Positions 1 to 8,597 are shown, numbered from the stretch's first letter. The stretch is 64,000 nucleotides of DNA from M0103 sp040386155 (GCA_040386155.1 JAZKFZ010000003.1:930001-994000), one strand, 5' to 3'. Notes: generated by a model not told the origin, from the sequence alone. Translations and numbers: made by a program.

Positions 1-1270
1 GCGTATTGAAGCACTTGGCATTACTGGATTCGATACCCCTGCATGTGGGAATGCATTGCCTGAAACAATTAGTGCACTGCAATCTCTGAAAAAGTTCATT
101 CAGCTTTACAAAAATTCTATTCAAAAAAAAGAAAACAAGGAATTCAATCAATTGATCAACGCAGGAATTGAATTTATTGAGCAAAATTTGAACTTTAATG
201 CCTTTGATCGCTTGACATTTATCCACGAGTACTTACACCCACTCTCAGAAAAAATCAATCATACTCGTGCACAATTAGGATTTGAATTTCCTTCCAACAT
301 TCGTCCCGTCAACAACGAAGCGGATCATCTCTTTTCATCGAATATTTTAAATGACACGTATTTCAGTAATTCTAGTTCTCCAGAGCGCATTGCACTAGGA
401 AAAATGTTATTTAATGACACCCAATTGTCACTCAATAATACACGATCTTGCACTACATGTCACGACCCGGGAAAAGCCTTTACAGATGGCAAAGTGAAAA
501 ACAGCAATTTTGAAGAAACGAAAGAGCTCTTAAGAAACACACCAACGCTTATCAATGCTGGCTGGCAAACAAAATTCTTCTATGACTCACGCGTAAAAAA
601 TCTTGAAAAACAAGCCATCAGTGTCATTCACAATCCTGATGAAATGGGTGGTGACCTACAACAAGTAATTGAAAAAATCAAGCACAATGAAAACTATATT
701 TTATTGTTCCACCTCGCCTATAAAGATAACATCAATGAATCAACACTGGTCAACGCAATTTCAGTGTACATTCAATCTTTGCGAGCGTTTAACTCCAAAA
801 TAGATCGTTATTTTAGGGGGGAATCAGAACTATTAAGCGCTGATGAAAAAGCTGGATTTAACCTATTTACAGGAAAAGCAAAGTGCGCTACTTGTCATTA
901 TTTACCGCTCTTCAATGGATTAGTTGCGCCTTATTTTATGGAAACGGAATCAGAAAAAATTGGAGTTCCTTCTAAGAAATCGGCACCAAAGGAGATCGAC
1001 CCAGATCTGGGTCGCTATAACTACACCCACTTAGAGTTACATCGTTTTGCTTTCAAGACTCCTTCGCTCAGAATGATAGCGCAGACAGCACCCTACATGC
1101 ACAATGGTGTGTTTGGCACCTTGGAAGAAGTCGTTGATTTCTACAATAAAGGTGGCGGTGCGGGACAAGGAATGGATTTTCCAGATCAAACTTTAGGTGC
1201 TGACAGTCTTGGATTGTCAAAGCACGAGCAGCAATCGCTTGTTGCGTTTCTAAAAAGTCTTTCGGAGTAG
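1..1270 (+). CDS. Di-heme cytochrome c peroxidase family protein, 3' part (5' truncated by window)
   Basis: The frame is open from base 2 to the stop at 1268-1270, so the N-terminus lies outside the window; the first in-frame start-like codon (TTG at 56) is probably internal. Two c-type heme motifs are visible, C-T-T-C-H at 449-463 and C-A-T-C-H at 884-898, and the late A-P-Y-M-H-N-G segment is typical of the MauG/CcpA peroxidase family. The part before the first heme (L-G-I-T-G-F-D-T-P then a helical stretch) resembles the imelysin-like domain fused to such peroxidases in Bacteroidota. Expected role is periplasmic electron transfer or peroxide reduction, possibly linked to iron. The family call is firm; substrate is unknown. 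Confidence 0.88.
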   Translation, partial: RIEALGITGFDTPACGNALPETISALQSLKKFIQLYKNSIQKKENKEFNQLINAGIEFIEQNLNFNAFDRLTFIHEYLHPLSEKINHTRAQLGFEFPSNIRPVNNEADHLFSSNILNDTYFSNSSSPERIALGKMLFNDTQLSLNNTRSCTTCHDPGKAFTDGKVKNSNFEETKELLRNTPTLINAGWQTKFFYDSRVKNLEKQAISVIHNPDEMGGDLQQVIEKIKHNENYILLFHLAYKDNINESTLVNAISVYIQSLRAFNSKIDRYFRGESELLSADEKAGFNLFTGKAKCATCHYLPLFNGLVAPYFMETESEKIGVPSKKSAPKEIDPDLGRYNYTHLELHRFAFKTPSLRMIAQTAPYMHNGVFGTLEEVVDFYNKGGGAGQGMDFPDQTLGADSLGLSKHEQQSLVAFLKSLSE

Positions 1271-1271
1271 T

Positions 1272-2015
1272 TTATTTTTTCTCCTCCACTAACTTTTTGA
1301 TTGATTTATCGAAGGTAAACAACCAATCATACATTTCATCTGTTCTAAAAACGCGTTCCAAAGCTCCGTGACTAGCGCCAGGATGCACTGTGTATTTTAA
1401 ATTTTCACCACCATTGCATGCTCGAATTGCGCGCACAATTTTTTCAGATTCAGAGATAGGAACAGCTGTATCTGCGTTTCCGTGTTGAATCCATAAAGGC
1501 ACTGTTGCTAAATCACAACCATCGCTAACATTTCCACCTCCGCACAATGCTACGGCAGCAGTTACCAATTCAGGGTAAGCGCCTGCAAAACCAAGTGTTC
1601 CGTAGCCACCCAAACTCATACCAGCAACATACAATCGATTGGTATCAGTGCTATACTTAGCGCGCACAGAGTCTAATACATTTTTCACTTTGGCAGGATC
1701 CCAGCCCTTTCCAGCGGGTGTTTGAGGTGCAATAACAATAGCAGGAATAGCACGTCCGTGCTCAATTTCTTTAATCACCCCATATTTCCTTACCAACTCC
1801 AGGGTAGTTCCCGAAAGACTTCTTCCATGAAGAAATATCAACACGGGAGGATTGTTTTGTAAAATGCTGTCAGCAGGCAATGAAAGCCAAAAAGGATAGG
1901 CTGCTTCATTAAAATGCTTTGTTAAATTAAGACTGGAAGTCGTTTTTGATGTAGTGTCAACTTGCGCAAAGGATCCAAAGGCAAGTAAACAAAACAATAG
2001 TTTAAAATAATTCAT
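1272..2015 (-). CDS. Exported alpha/beta hydrolase (esterase/peptidase-like)
   Basis: Start chosen at ATG 2013-2015 because it gives a clean signal peptide (M-N-Y-F-K-L-L-F-C-L-L-A-F-G-S-F-A-Q). The longer frame to 2069 would read through a common intergenic repeat word and past a good -7 box. About 247 residues. Nucleophile elbow A-G-M-S-L-G-G-Y-G, oxyanion-hole region F-L-H-G-R, and a late H-G-N-A-D and A-S-H-G that supply the acid and histidine. It resembles the prolyl-oligopeptidase/phospholipase-carboxylesterase group of secreted single-domain hydrolases. It is convergent with the peroxidase, with stops 1 bp apart. The substrate cannot be told from sequence. Confidence 0.85.
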   Translation of the reverse strand: MNYFKLLFCLLAFGSFAQVDTTSKTTSSLNLTKHFNEAAYPFWLSLPADSILQNNPPVLIFLHGRSLSGTTLELVRKYGVIKEIEHGRAIPAIVIAPQTPAGKGWDPAKVKNVLDSVRAKYSTDTNRLYVAGMSLGGYGTLGFAGAYPELVTAAVALCGGGNVSDGCDLATVPLWIQHGNADTAVPISESEKIVRAIRACNGGENLKYTVHPGASHGALERVFRTDEMYDWLFTFDKSIKKLVEEKK

Positions 2016-2020
2016 TGGAG

Positions 2021-2028
2021 CAAATTTA
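2021..2028 (-). promoter_or_regulatory. -7 box (TAAATTTG) of the exported hydrolase
   Basis: Matches the Bacteroidota TAnnTTTG element on the minus strand and ends 5 nt before the chosen ATG, so the transcript would have almost no leader. Confidence 0.5.
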
Positions 2029-2103
2029 GTCAAAATAAAACAAAAAGTGACTTCGACAGGCTCAGTCACCTTTCTTGTACTTCGGCAGTAACTGGCTCAA
2101 TGT

Positions 2104-2349
2104 GAATGTAGGATGAAAAATCTTTTTTTTGGGGAGGCATCAAGGCAAAAGTCCATATTCGCGAAGCAGCGAATATGCTTTTTTCATTCCATCTCTCCTG
2201 CTCAAGCGAGCTTGGCAGGGATTCGGAGGGATGTAGGATGATTGATCCGTTTGGGGGGGCGTCAAGGCAAAAGTCCATATTCGCGAAGTAGCGAATATGC
2301 TTTTTTCATTCCGTCTCTCCTACTCAAGCGAGCTTGGCAGGGATTCGGA
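2104..2349. repeat. Tandem duplication of a ~122-bp hairpin-bearing unit
   Basis: Two 88-bp copies (2140-2227 and 2262-2349) differ at three positions and sit 122 bp apart; the linker before each copy is also related. Each copy contains a perfect 9-bp inverted repeat (C-A-T-A-T-T-C-G-C; arms 2154-2162/2169-2177 and 2276-2284/2291-2299) followed by a run of six T, like a terminator on the plus strand. One of the three differences lies in the hairpin loop and none in the arms. The linkers repeat a word (gaatgtaggat) also found in the 3' end of the neighbouring tRNA gene. Together with the tRNA this accounts for the stretch 2070-2481, which I see no reason to call coding. Confidence 0.85.
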
Positions 2350-2352
2350 ATG

Positions 2353-2392
2353 AAAAAAGTCCATTCCAACATTCGTTGAAATGGACTTTTTG
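2353..2392 (-). terminator. Terminator downstream of tRNA-Ser
   Basis: Stem aagtccatt / aatggactt around a 14-nt loop, followed on the minus strand by a T-run. It lies immediately 3' of the tRNA. Confidence 0.7.
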
Positions 2393-2396
2393 CTTG

Positions 2397-2481
2397 CGGA
2401 GAATGTAGGATTCGAACCTACGGTACCTTGCGGTACAACAGTTTTCAAGACTGCCGCAATCGACCACTCTGCCAATTCTCC
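2397..2481 (-). tRNA. tRNA-Ser (anticodon TGA)
   Basis: On the minus strand the 85-nt sequence folds with acceptor arms GGAGAAT/ATTCTCC, a TTCGAAT T-loop, a long variable arm (G-T-A-C-C-G / C-G-G-T-A-C region) and an anticodon loop reading CTTGAAA. The anticodon is therefore TGA and the tRNA is type II serine. No complete CCA is encoded after the discriminator G. Confidence 0.95.
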
Positions 2482-2646
2482 GGGGCAAAAGTAGCAAAAA
2501 GTTAACGATTGCCAAATAAATATTGAAAAAAAATATGATTTTGATTTAATGAAAGAACAACAATCGCTGAACACTACACTTAATCAACTGAAATTCACAC
2601 TTTAAGAAATAGCAACTTTTTTTCGTAATTGCGTTATTGAATTTTG

Positions 2647-2654
2647 TAATTTTA
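2647..2654 (+). promoter_or_regulatory. Weak -7 box (TAATTTTA) before the GWxTD gene
   Basis: Seven of eight positions fit TAnnTTTG; it ends 4 nt before the ATG at 2659. Imperfect, so held at low confidence. Confidence 0.3.
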
Positions 2655-2658
2655 CTCT

Positions 2659-4119
2659 ATGATGAAACAGTTTCGCTACATTTTATTTGCCTTCGCCTTT
2701 GTTCAGTTTGCTCCTACAATGAGCTTTGCTCAAAACAAAGGAAAGCTGAGAAGTTACCTTGATTGTAAACAATTTTATAGTCATGAGGCTGGCAATTACA
2801 TTGAAGTCTATTTTCAATTTGTTGGGCCATCACTTCATTACCTCCCGAAAGACAATGGATTAATCGGCGAAGTGGGCGTAATTTTAAACATCAGTCAAGG
2901 AGATTCAATAATTCGTTCAGATGCTTACCGCTTGGCAACACCCTTCATGAAAGATAGTATTGTAGAAGATTTTTACGACATGAAGCGCTTTGCTATTCAA
3001 CCTGGAAATTACTCCCTCAATATTGAACTTTTTGATGTCAACGATAAATCAGAATCACTCAAGGCTTCTGTTCCCATTACAATTGAAGAATTGGCAGATG
3101 GCGTCTCTTTTTCTGACATTGAAACTGCAGAATTGATTTACAATTGTGATGGTGAATCTCCATTTTCAAAATCAGGCGTTTGTATTATTCCAAGATTGGC
3201 TACCTTCTATCCTACTGAATTAGAAAATATTCCAGTCTATTTTGAGTTGTACAATACTTCAACATTGGCAGATTCAGTCTTTGCAATTAAGCAATTTATT
3301 GTAGACGAAGCTGGCAATGAATTAACGGAGCAAACTGTTTTTACGCGACACCAAACGGCTGAAATTGTTCCCATTGTGAGAAAAGTTGACATTACGAAAG
3401 TGAAGTCAGGCAAGTACACTTTGAGTTTTGCATTGTTGTCAAAAAAAATGACAGAATTAGCTATTCAAACCTATGAATTTGATCGTAGTAATGATTTAGA
3501 GGTGAATCTCAGCATGGAAACCACCATTTTAGATCCCAATTTTCAGGCTTCTATTCCCGAAGACAGTATTGTGTATTACTTAGAAAGTTTGATACCGATT
3601 TCAGGTGCTTCAGAAATAAAAAACATCATTAAAACCATCAAAACGAAAGATGCAGATTTACAACGGAAGCACATTCAAGCGTTTTGGGTTACCACAGCGA
3701 AAGTAAGTGCTTATGATGAATGGCTGAGCTACAAAGAACAAGTTAAATTAGTAGAAGCACGATTTGGGAATAATTTCCAAGAAGGATTTGAAACAGATCG
3801 AGGACGTGTATACTTGCAATATGGATCACCGACTACGATGGTTCAAAAAGAAACTTCTCCTTCAGAGTATCCTTACGAAATATGGCAGTACAATCAAATT
3901 GGAAAGTTCAGTAACAAGCGTTTTGTGTTTTACAATCCAGATTTGGTAAATAATACCTACCGCTTGATTCATTCTGATATGATAGGTGAATTGAAAAACC
4001 CAGGATGGCCGCAAATGCTGTCAAAAAGAAATTCCAGCGCAGGAAATGTTGACAATCAAAATGAATTCCTTCAAAAGCAATATGGTGACAATTCAAATGA
4101 TTTGTTTCGTCAATATTAA
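2659..4119 (+). CDS. GWxTD-domain protein, exported
   Basis: 486 residues with a signal peptide ending near A-Q-N (residue 25). The N-terminal two thirds is beta-rich. The C-terminal ~130 residues carry the GWxTD-family signature: a Y-x-E-W-L motif near residue 353, then F-x-T-D-R-G-R-V-Y-L-Q-Y-G and W-x-Y. This family is found in Bacteroidota periplasmic or outer-membrane proteins of unknown function. The glycosyltransferase gene follows after 19 bp and may be co-transcribed. The family call rests on the C-terminal motif; no activity can be inferred. Confidence 0.8.
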   Translation: MMKQFRYILFAFAFVQFAPTMSFAQNKGKLRSYLDCKQFYSHEAGNYIEVYFQFVGPSLHYLPKDNGLIGEVGVILNISQGDSIIRSDAYRLATPFMKDSIVEDFYDMKRFAIQPGNYSLNIELFDVNDKSESLKASVPITIEELADGVSFSDIETAELIYNCDGESPFSKSGVCIIPRLATFYPTELENIPVYFELYNTSTLADSVFAIKQFIVDEAGNELTEQTVFTRHQTAEIVPIVRKVDITKVKSGKYTLSFALLSKKMTELAIQTYEFDRSNDLEVNLSMETTILDPNFQASIPEDSIVYYLESLIPISGASEIKNIIKTIKTKDADLQRKHIQAFWVTTAKVSAYDEWLSYKEQVKLVEARFGNNFQEGFETDRGRVYLQYGSPTTMVQKETSPSEYPYEIWQYNQIGKFSNKRFVFYNPDLVNNTYRLIHSDMIGELKNPGWPQMLSKRNSSAGNVDNQNEFLQKQYGDNSNDLFRQY

Positions 4120-4138
4120 TAGCTAATATTGCGGTTGA

Positions 4139-5170
4139 ATGAAGGAAAAAATCGCAATTGTAATTTTAAACTGGAACGGAAAACACTTTCTTGAAAAGTT
4201 TTTACCGTCGGTAATACAACATTCTTCTGGAGCAAAAATTATCGTTGCTGACAATGCTTCAACAGACGATTCTCTCATTTTTATAGAAAATAATTATCCT
4301 GAAATTCAGTGTATTGCGATGACTGAAAACAGAGGATTTGCCGGAGGATACAATGAAGCACTTCAACAAATCGATTCCGAATTCTATCTCTTGTTAAATA
4401 GTGATATTGAAGTCACTGAAAATTGGTTAGACCCACTTATTGAGGTGATGAAAGATCCAGAAGTGGCTGGTTGTCAACCAAAAATTCTTGCTTTCGACGA
4501 AAAAAATCGATTTGAACATGCAGGTGCATCGGGTGGTTACCTTGACGCAAATTATTTTCCTTTTTGTAGAGGACGCATCGTTGATCAATTTGAGCATGAT
4601 GAAGGTCAATACGACAATGTAACAGAAATTTTTTGGGCTACAGGAGCGGCACTGTTGATTAGAGCAGATTTGTATCATCAAGCAGGTGGATTAGACGAAT
4701 CATTTTTCGCGCACATGGAGGAAATTGACCTTTGTTGGAGAATTAAGAAAATTGGTAAGAAATTCTTGGTTTGTCCAAGTTCGAAGGTCTATCATGTGGG
4801 TGGTGGCACTCTTCCTTATCAATCGCCAAGAAAAACCTTTCTCAATTTCAGAAATAGTCTATTTATGATTGCTAAAAATCATGAAGGCTGGCTTCTCCCC
4901 ACTGTTTTTTGGAGGATGAGCTTAGATGGTTTGGCGGGTGTTCGATTTCTCTTTTTAGGAGAATTTAAGCAAATTTCTGCCGTACTTAAAGCCCATTTGT
5001 CATTCTATGGCAAACTTAGCACACTTCTGAAGCAAAGAAAGGAGATCCAAAAATGGTCTGCGGGACATCTTACCAATCAAACAGGGCTTTACAGTGGGAA
5101 TATTCTTTGGGCACGCTATATCAAGGGAGTTCGAAAATTCAGTGATCTTAACCAACGCTTATTCAAATGA
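4139..5170 (+). CDS. Glycosyltransferase family 2
   Basis: 343 residues. It opens with the GT2/GT-A fold signature I-V-I-L-N-W-N-G, then D-N-A-S-T-D-D-S near residues 38-45 and the metal/nucleotide motif L-L-N-S-D-I-E. A later D-E-S-F-F-A-H-M-E-E-I-D-L-C-W-R is the acceptor/catalytic motif seen in rhamnosyltransferase-like GT2 enzymes. It probably adds a sugar to a surface polysaccharide at the cytoplasmic membrane; donor and acceptor are not identifiable. It overlaps the next gene by 4 nt (ATGA), so the two are translationally coupled. Confidence 0.9.
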   Translation: MKEKIAIVILNWNGKHFLEKFLPSVIQHSSGAKIIVADNASTDDSLIFIENNYPEIQCIAMTENRGFAGGYNEALQQIDSEFYLLLNSDIEVTENWLDPLIEVMKDPEVAGCQPKILAFDEKNRFEHAGASGGYLDANYFPFCRGRIVDQFEHDEGQYDNVTEIFWATGAALLIRADLYHQAGGLDESFFAHMEEIDLCWRIKKIGKKFLVCPSSKVYHVGGGTLPYQSPRKTFLNFRNSLFMIAKNHEGWLLPTVFWRMSLDGLAGVRFLFLGEFKQISAVLKAHLSFYGKLSTLLKQRKEIQKWSAGHLTNQTGLYSGNILWARYIKGVRKFSDLNQRLFK

Positions 5171-5682
5171 TACTAGAGCAAAACTTCACGGAAGAGCAAA
5201 AATTTAGACAAGCTCTGTTGATTGCATTGATGATTGTGATCAATATTGGCGCTTTAACAGCTCTAATTTATCATCTCTTTTATGAGGAAGGTGTAAGCAC
5301 TGATAATTTCACTAGGGCCACTATTATTTTCTCTGGATTGATGCCACTTATCATTACTGGCTTATTTTTTTTTCTTTGTCGCTTGAAAACAACTATCGAC
5401 AAAGAAGGAATTATTGTGCGTTTTATCCCTTTTCACTTTAAAGCAAAAAAATATAGTTGGCGCGAGATAAAAAAATGCAATGTTCGCGAGTACAGTCCCA
5501 TTGCAGAATATGGTGGTTGGGGAATTAAAGGAAAACTATTTAAAAAGGATTTAGCCTACAATGTTTCAGGGAAAATTGGTCTACAATTAGAATTTACTGA
5601 TGGGAAAAAATTGCTCATTGGCACCTTGAAGCCAGAGGAATTGAAAGCATACTTAATGCAAATTAATCAGTACGTGGAATAA
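5167..5682 (+). CDS. Small membrane protein, unknown function
   Basis: 171 residues, two hydrophobic segments near residues 16-37 and 50-71 and a polar C-terminal half rich in beta-forming residues, similar in layout to PH-like-domain membrane proteins. The start overlaps the glycosyltransferase stop. No family is recognised with confidence, and the tight coupling is the only clue to function. Confidence 0.75.
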   Translation: MILEQNFTEEQKFRQALLIALMIVINIGALTALIYHLFYEEGVSTDNFTRATIIFSGLMPLIITGLFFFLCRLKTTIDKEGIIVRFIPFHFKAKKYSWREIKKCNVREYSPIAEYGGWGIKGKLFKKDLAYNVSGKIGLQLEFTDGKKLLIGTLKPEELKAYLMQINQYVE

Positions 5683-5688
5683 TGTCAT

Positions 5689-6096
5689 TTACTTTTCGAA
5701 AAAACGAAGCGCCAATTCATAGCTCTTCATTCCAAAACCAACGATAGAACCTTTGCAAACTGGTGCAATAAGTGATTCGTGTCGAAAAGATTCTCTCGCT
5801 GCAATGTTTGAGATATGCACCTCAACTACCGGGGTTGCAATCGCAGCAACACAATCACGCAATGCCACGCTGGTATGTGTGTACCCTCCAGCATTCAGAA
5901 TAATGCCGTCCGCAGTCGATTGCTGCAAACAGTTGATTAGTTCCCCTTCTACATTAGATTGAAAGTAAAGCAATTCGAGATTAAATCGTGATTTTAGTCC
6001 CTCAAAATAATCCAAAAACGTTTCCTTGCCATATATTTGTGGTTCGCGCGTGCCTATGAGATTAAGATTTGGCCCGTTGACAATTAATATTTTCAT
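5689..6096 (-). CDS. aroQ: 3-dehydroquinate dehydratase, type II
   Basis: 135 residues, near the usual length of the type II enzyme (slightly short). Catalyses 3-dehydroquinate to 3-dehydroshikimate in the shikimate pathway. Visible motifs: N-G-P-N-L-N-L-I-G-T-R-E-P at the N-terminus, the flexible lid with its Tyr (Q-I-Y-G), N-A-G-G-Y-T-H-T-S with the substrate-binding Asn and His, and V-E-V-H-I-S-N followed by R-E-x-F-R. The start codon is only 3 bp from the divergent recombinase start, so its promoter must lie inside that gene. Confidence 0.96.
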   Translation of the reverse strand: MKILIVNGPNLNLIGTREPQIYGKETFLDYFEGLKSRFNLELLYFQSNVEGELINCLQQSTADGIILNAGGYTHTSVALRDCVAAIATPVVEVHISNIAARESFRHESLIAPVCKGSIVGFGMKSYELALRFFEK

Positions 6097-6099
6097 TAC

Positions 6100-6999
6100 A
6101 TGACGATTTGGAACCGCTATATTAAGGATTTTGTTTCGTATCTGAAAATCGAAAAAGGCTTGGCCGAAAACTCGATTGCTGGATATCAGAATGATGTCTT
6201 GAAACTTCGTGATTTTTCTGAGCCACTAAATGTTAGTCCAGTTGATGTTACGCATAGCCAACTCAAAGAGTTTATTGCGGAATTGTACGATCTGGGATTA
6301 AGTGCACGGTCACAAGCAAGGATCATAAGCGGAATTAAACAATTTTATACTTTTTTATTAATCGAAGATGTCATTCAGGATGATCCATCTGAATTACTAG
6401 AAATGCCAAGAATTGGCCAAAAATTACCAGAAATATTAACCATCGAAGAAATTGATCAACTCATTTCTGCCATTGACATGAGTAAAAATGAGGGACACAG
6501 AAACAGAGCAATCATTGAAACATTGTATAGTTGTGGCTTGCGGGTAAGTGAACTTGTGAACCTAAAATTTTCTAATTTATACTTCGAAGAAGGTTTTATA
6601 CGCGTGATAGGAAAGGGAGACAAAGAACGATTAGTGCCTGTAAATGCGGGCGTTGAAAAGGAAATTAATCTCTACAAAAATCACATCCGAAATCAACAAG
6701 ACATCAAGCCTGGGAATGAGAACATCGTATTTTTAAATCGTCGTGGAGCGCAACTTACTCGTGTTATGATTTTCACAATCGTGAAGGATCTAGCGCATGC
6801 TGTTGGACTCAAAAAATCAATTTCTCCACATACTTTTCGTCATAGTTTTGCAACGCACCTCATCGAAGGCGGAGCCAATTTAAGAGCAGTACAGGAAATG
6901 CTGGGACATGAGTCGATCACTACAACGGAGCTTTACACCCATTTGGACCAGCGATTTTTACGAGAAGCGATTATTAGTTTTCATCCTAGGAATAAATGA
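6100..6999 (+). CDS. xerD: Site-specific tyrosine recombinase, XerC/XerD type
   Basis: 299 residues, full XerD length: SAM-like N-terminal domain (about residues 1-90) and a catalytic domain with the R-K-H-R-H-Y set. Arg lies in S-C-G-L-R-V-S-E-L, Lys in the G-K-G-D-K-E beta-turn, H-x-x-R in H-T-F-R-H-S-F-A-T-H-L, the second His in L-G-H-E-S-I-T-T-T, and Tyr in E-L-Y-T-H. It is expected to resolve chromosome dimers at dif as part of the divisome. No integrative element flanks it, so it is housekeeping rather than a mobile integrase. Confidence 0.94.
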   Translation: MTIWNRYIKDFVSYLKIEKGLAENSIAGYQNDVLKLRDFSEPLNVSPVDVTHSQLKEFIAELYDLGLSARSQARIISGIKQFYTFLLIEDVIQDDPSELLEMPRIGQKLPEILTIEEIDQLISAIDMSKNEGHRNRAIIETLYSCGLRVSELVNLKFSNLYFEEGFIRVIGKGDKERLVPVNAGVEKEINLYKNHIRNQQDIKPGNENIVFLNRRGAQLTRVMIFTIVKDLAHAVGLKKSISPHTFRHSFATHLIEGGANLRAVQEMLGHESITTTELYTHLDQRFLREAIISFHPRNK

Positions 7000-7085
7000 G
7001 GTAAAAAATGGACAATTGAATTTAAAAAAAAACAGAGTGTGTTAATAATCATGACAACAACAATTTGATATTAAAGCTATTAAAC

Positions 7086-7141
7086 AAAGAATAAATTTGC
7101 TAAAAGGCGAACTTGTTCGCCTTTTAGCAAATTTATTCTTT
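7086..7141. terminator. Perfect 27-bp inverted repeat, likely bidirectional terminator
   Basis: Arms 7086-7112 and 7115-7141 are perfectly complementary around a 2-nt centre. The right arm contains the stop codon and last codons of the winged-helix gene. It lies between the convergent ends of the recombinase and regulator genes, so it could terminate both, although the symmetry is longer than a terminator needs. Confidence 0.7.
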
Positions 7142-7435
7142 ACCTTTAAACATTGTTTCCGCAAGCTGTATTCCTTTCTTGTTCAGAGATATCAAATAAA
7201 AGTGTGTAAAATAATTTACCTCTACCAAATCAGCATCTTTCAACATGTCAAGATGTTTTTTTACTGTTGATTTAGTGTACCCCAACACTTTAGTTAAATC
7301 AATGTTTCTTAAACCGCATTTATCTACAAACAAGTGAGCCACTATTTTAACTCTCGCTGGATGCGCTATTGCCCTTGCAGTAAGCGCAATTTCAATTTCA
7401 TTTTCCAAGAATTTATTACTGTTTACAAAACCCAT
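7133..7435 (-). CDS. Small winged-helix transcriptional regulator (ArsR-like)
   Basis: 100 residues. The segment A-R-A-I-A-H-P-A-R-V-K-I-V followed by a recognition helix (G-Y-T-K-S-T-V-K-K-H-L-D-M-L) and a beta-wing (V-E-V-N-Y-F-T-H-F-Y-L-I) is the ArsR/winged-helix plan. A single Cys (near residue 40) offers no metal-binding pair, so metal sensing is not supported. No regulated partner is adjacent. Its coding end forms half of the 27-bp palindrome. Confidence 0.8.
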   Translation of the reverse strand: MGFVNSNKFLENEIEIALTARAIAHPARVKIVAHLFVDKCGLRNIDLTKVLGYTKSTVKKHLDMLKDADLVEVNYFTHFYLISLNKKGIQLAETMFKGKE

Positions 7436-7553
7436 ATTAATCCATTTTCCATTTAAGTTAATGAAAAAGTAGATTTAATACCAATGATAAGAAGATTTTT
7501 TTCTCTAAAATTTGGTTTGGTTAAACTTTAGGTTTGGTAATAAAGTTAAGAAA

Positions 7554-7585
7554 TGAGCAAGTTCGCCTTTTAGCGAACTTGCTCA
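7554..7585. repeat. 13-bp inverted repeat sharing its core with the 7086-7141 palindrome
   Basis: Arms 7554-7566 and 7573-7585 around loop ctttta. The 14-base word gttcgccttttagc at 7561-7574 recurs at 7115-7128 in the other palindrome, so the winged-helix gene is framed by two related dyads. It lies downstream of dus (minus) and about 120 bp upstream of the regulator start. Confidence 0.75.
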
Positions 7586-7643
7586 AAATGTTGACTTAAA
7601 AATGTATTAGAAAAAAAATAAAATGTCGAAAAAAATTCTCGGA

Positions 7644-8597
7644 CTACTTCTCTACTTCCTCTAAAAAAAGCTCGAAAGCCTGCTTATAATCTTCCAACTT
7701 CTTCGATTTTTTCATCTTTTTAATTAATCGTTGTGAAGATTCAAAAACCAATTCAAAATACTCCCACAAATGGGTCATTTTTAGAATGACGTGTTTGTCG
7801 CCCGACAGCTGCTGAGAATATTCAAAAAGCAATTCATTGTGGAAGGCTTGAAACAATTCCATTCGGTTTTCCGGGTAGTTTTCAATATTTGCTTTTATCA
7901 TCAAAGGTAAGCAGGGGTCTGAAATTAATCCTCGTCCAATCATCCAATGATTGATGGAAGGGAAACGATCGTTTAATTCTTTAAATTTTGATACTGTAGT
8001 GATATCTCCATTATAATAAAGTGTATGATTTGTATTTTCTACACATCGTTCAAAGGCAACTAAATCAACATCTCCTTTGTACAATTGCTTGCCTATTCGA
8101 GCATGAATTCCAATATTTTTTATGGGATACTTTTCTAAAATTGGGAAAACATCTAAAATTTCCATCGGATTTTCGTAGCCCATTCTCATTTTCATTGAAA
8201 CAATAATGTCAGACTCATTGTGCACTCGATTTAAAATAGCATCAATTTTTGGAGAGTTGCAAATCAATCCTGAACCCATTCCTCGATTGGTCACCATTGG
8301 ATAAGGGCAACCGAGGTTCCAATTGAGTTCAGTGTAGCCTAATTCTTTAACGTAATTAGCAACAAAAAGAAATTCATCCGCATCATTCGTAATAATTTGA
8401 GGAATTAGATTAACACCTACATTGTTCTTGGGATTTAAATCACGTTCGTAAACAGGCTTAATTTCAAACGTTCCGTTTAATCGCACATACGGCGCATAAA
8501 AGACGTCTATTCCCCCAAAATAACGCTGAAATGCATTGCGAAAACGATAATCAGTAAAGCCCTGAAGTGGCGATGAAATTAATGTACAATCCAACAA
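7644..8597 (-). CDS. tRNA-dihydrouridine synthase family protein
   Basis: 317 residues. FMN-dependent reduction of uridine in tRNA D-loops. The N-terminus (S-S-P-L-Q-G-F-T-D-Y-R-F-R) and N-W-N-L-G-C-P-Y-P with the catalytic Cys, followed by M-G-S-G-L-I, are Dus hallmarks; M-K-M-R-M-G and H-A-R-I-G bind FMN and substrate. It resembles the DusC-like branch but the subfamily is not certain. It is the last gene of a five-gene minus-strand operon headed by rimO, 17 bp after the VOC gene. Confidence 0.92.
   Translation of the reverse strand: MLDCTLISSPLQGFTDYRFRNAFQRYFGGIDVFYAPYVRLNGTFEIKPVYERDLNPKNNVGVNLIPQIITNDADEFLFVANYVKELGYTELNWNLGCPYPMVTNRGMGSGLICNSPKIDAILNRVHNESDIIVSMKMRMGYENPMEILDVFPILEKYPIKNIGIHARIGKQLYKGDVDLVAFERCVENTNHTLYYNGDITTVSKFKELNDRFPSINHWMIGRGLISDPCLPLMIKANIENYPENRMELFQAFHNELLFEYSQQLSGDKHVILKMTHLWEYFELVFESSQRLIKKMKKSKKLEDYKQAFELFLEEVEK

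Noticed and set aside
2066..2574. Several open frames of 60-84 codons on the minus strand
   Set aside because: They run through the tandem repeats, the terminator and the tRNA-Ser gene; their peptides simply reflect repeated DNA words.
6100..6999. Tyrosine recombinase as evidence of an integrative element
   Set aside because: Sequence and length fit housekeeping XerC/XerD, it sits next to aroQ, and no phage or conjugation genes follow.
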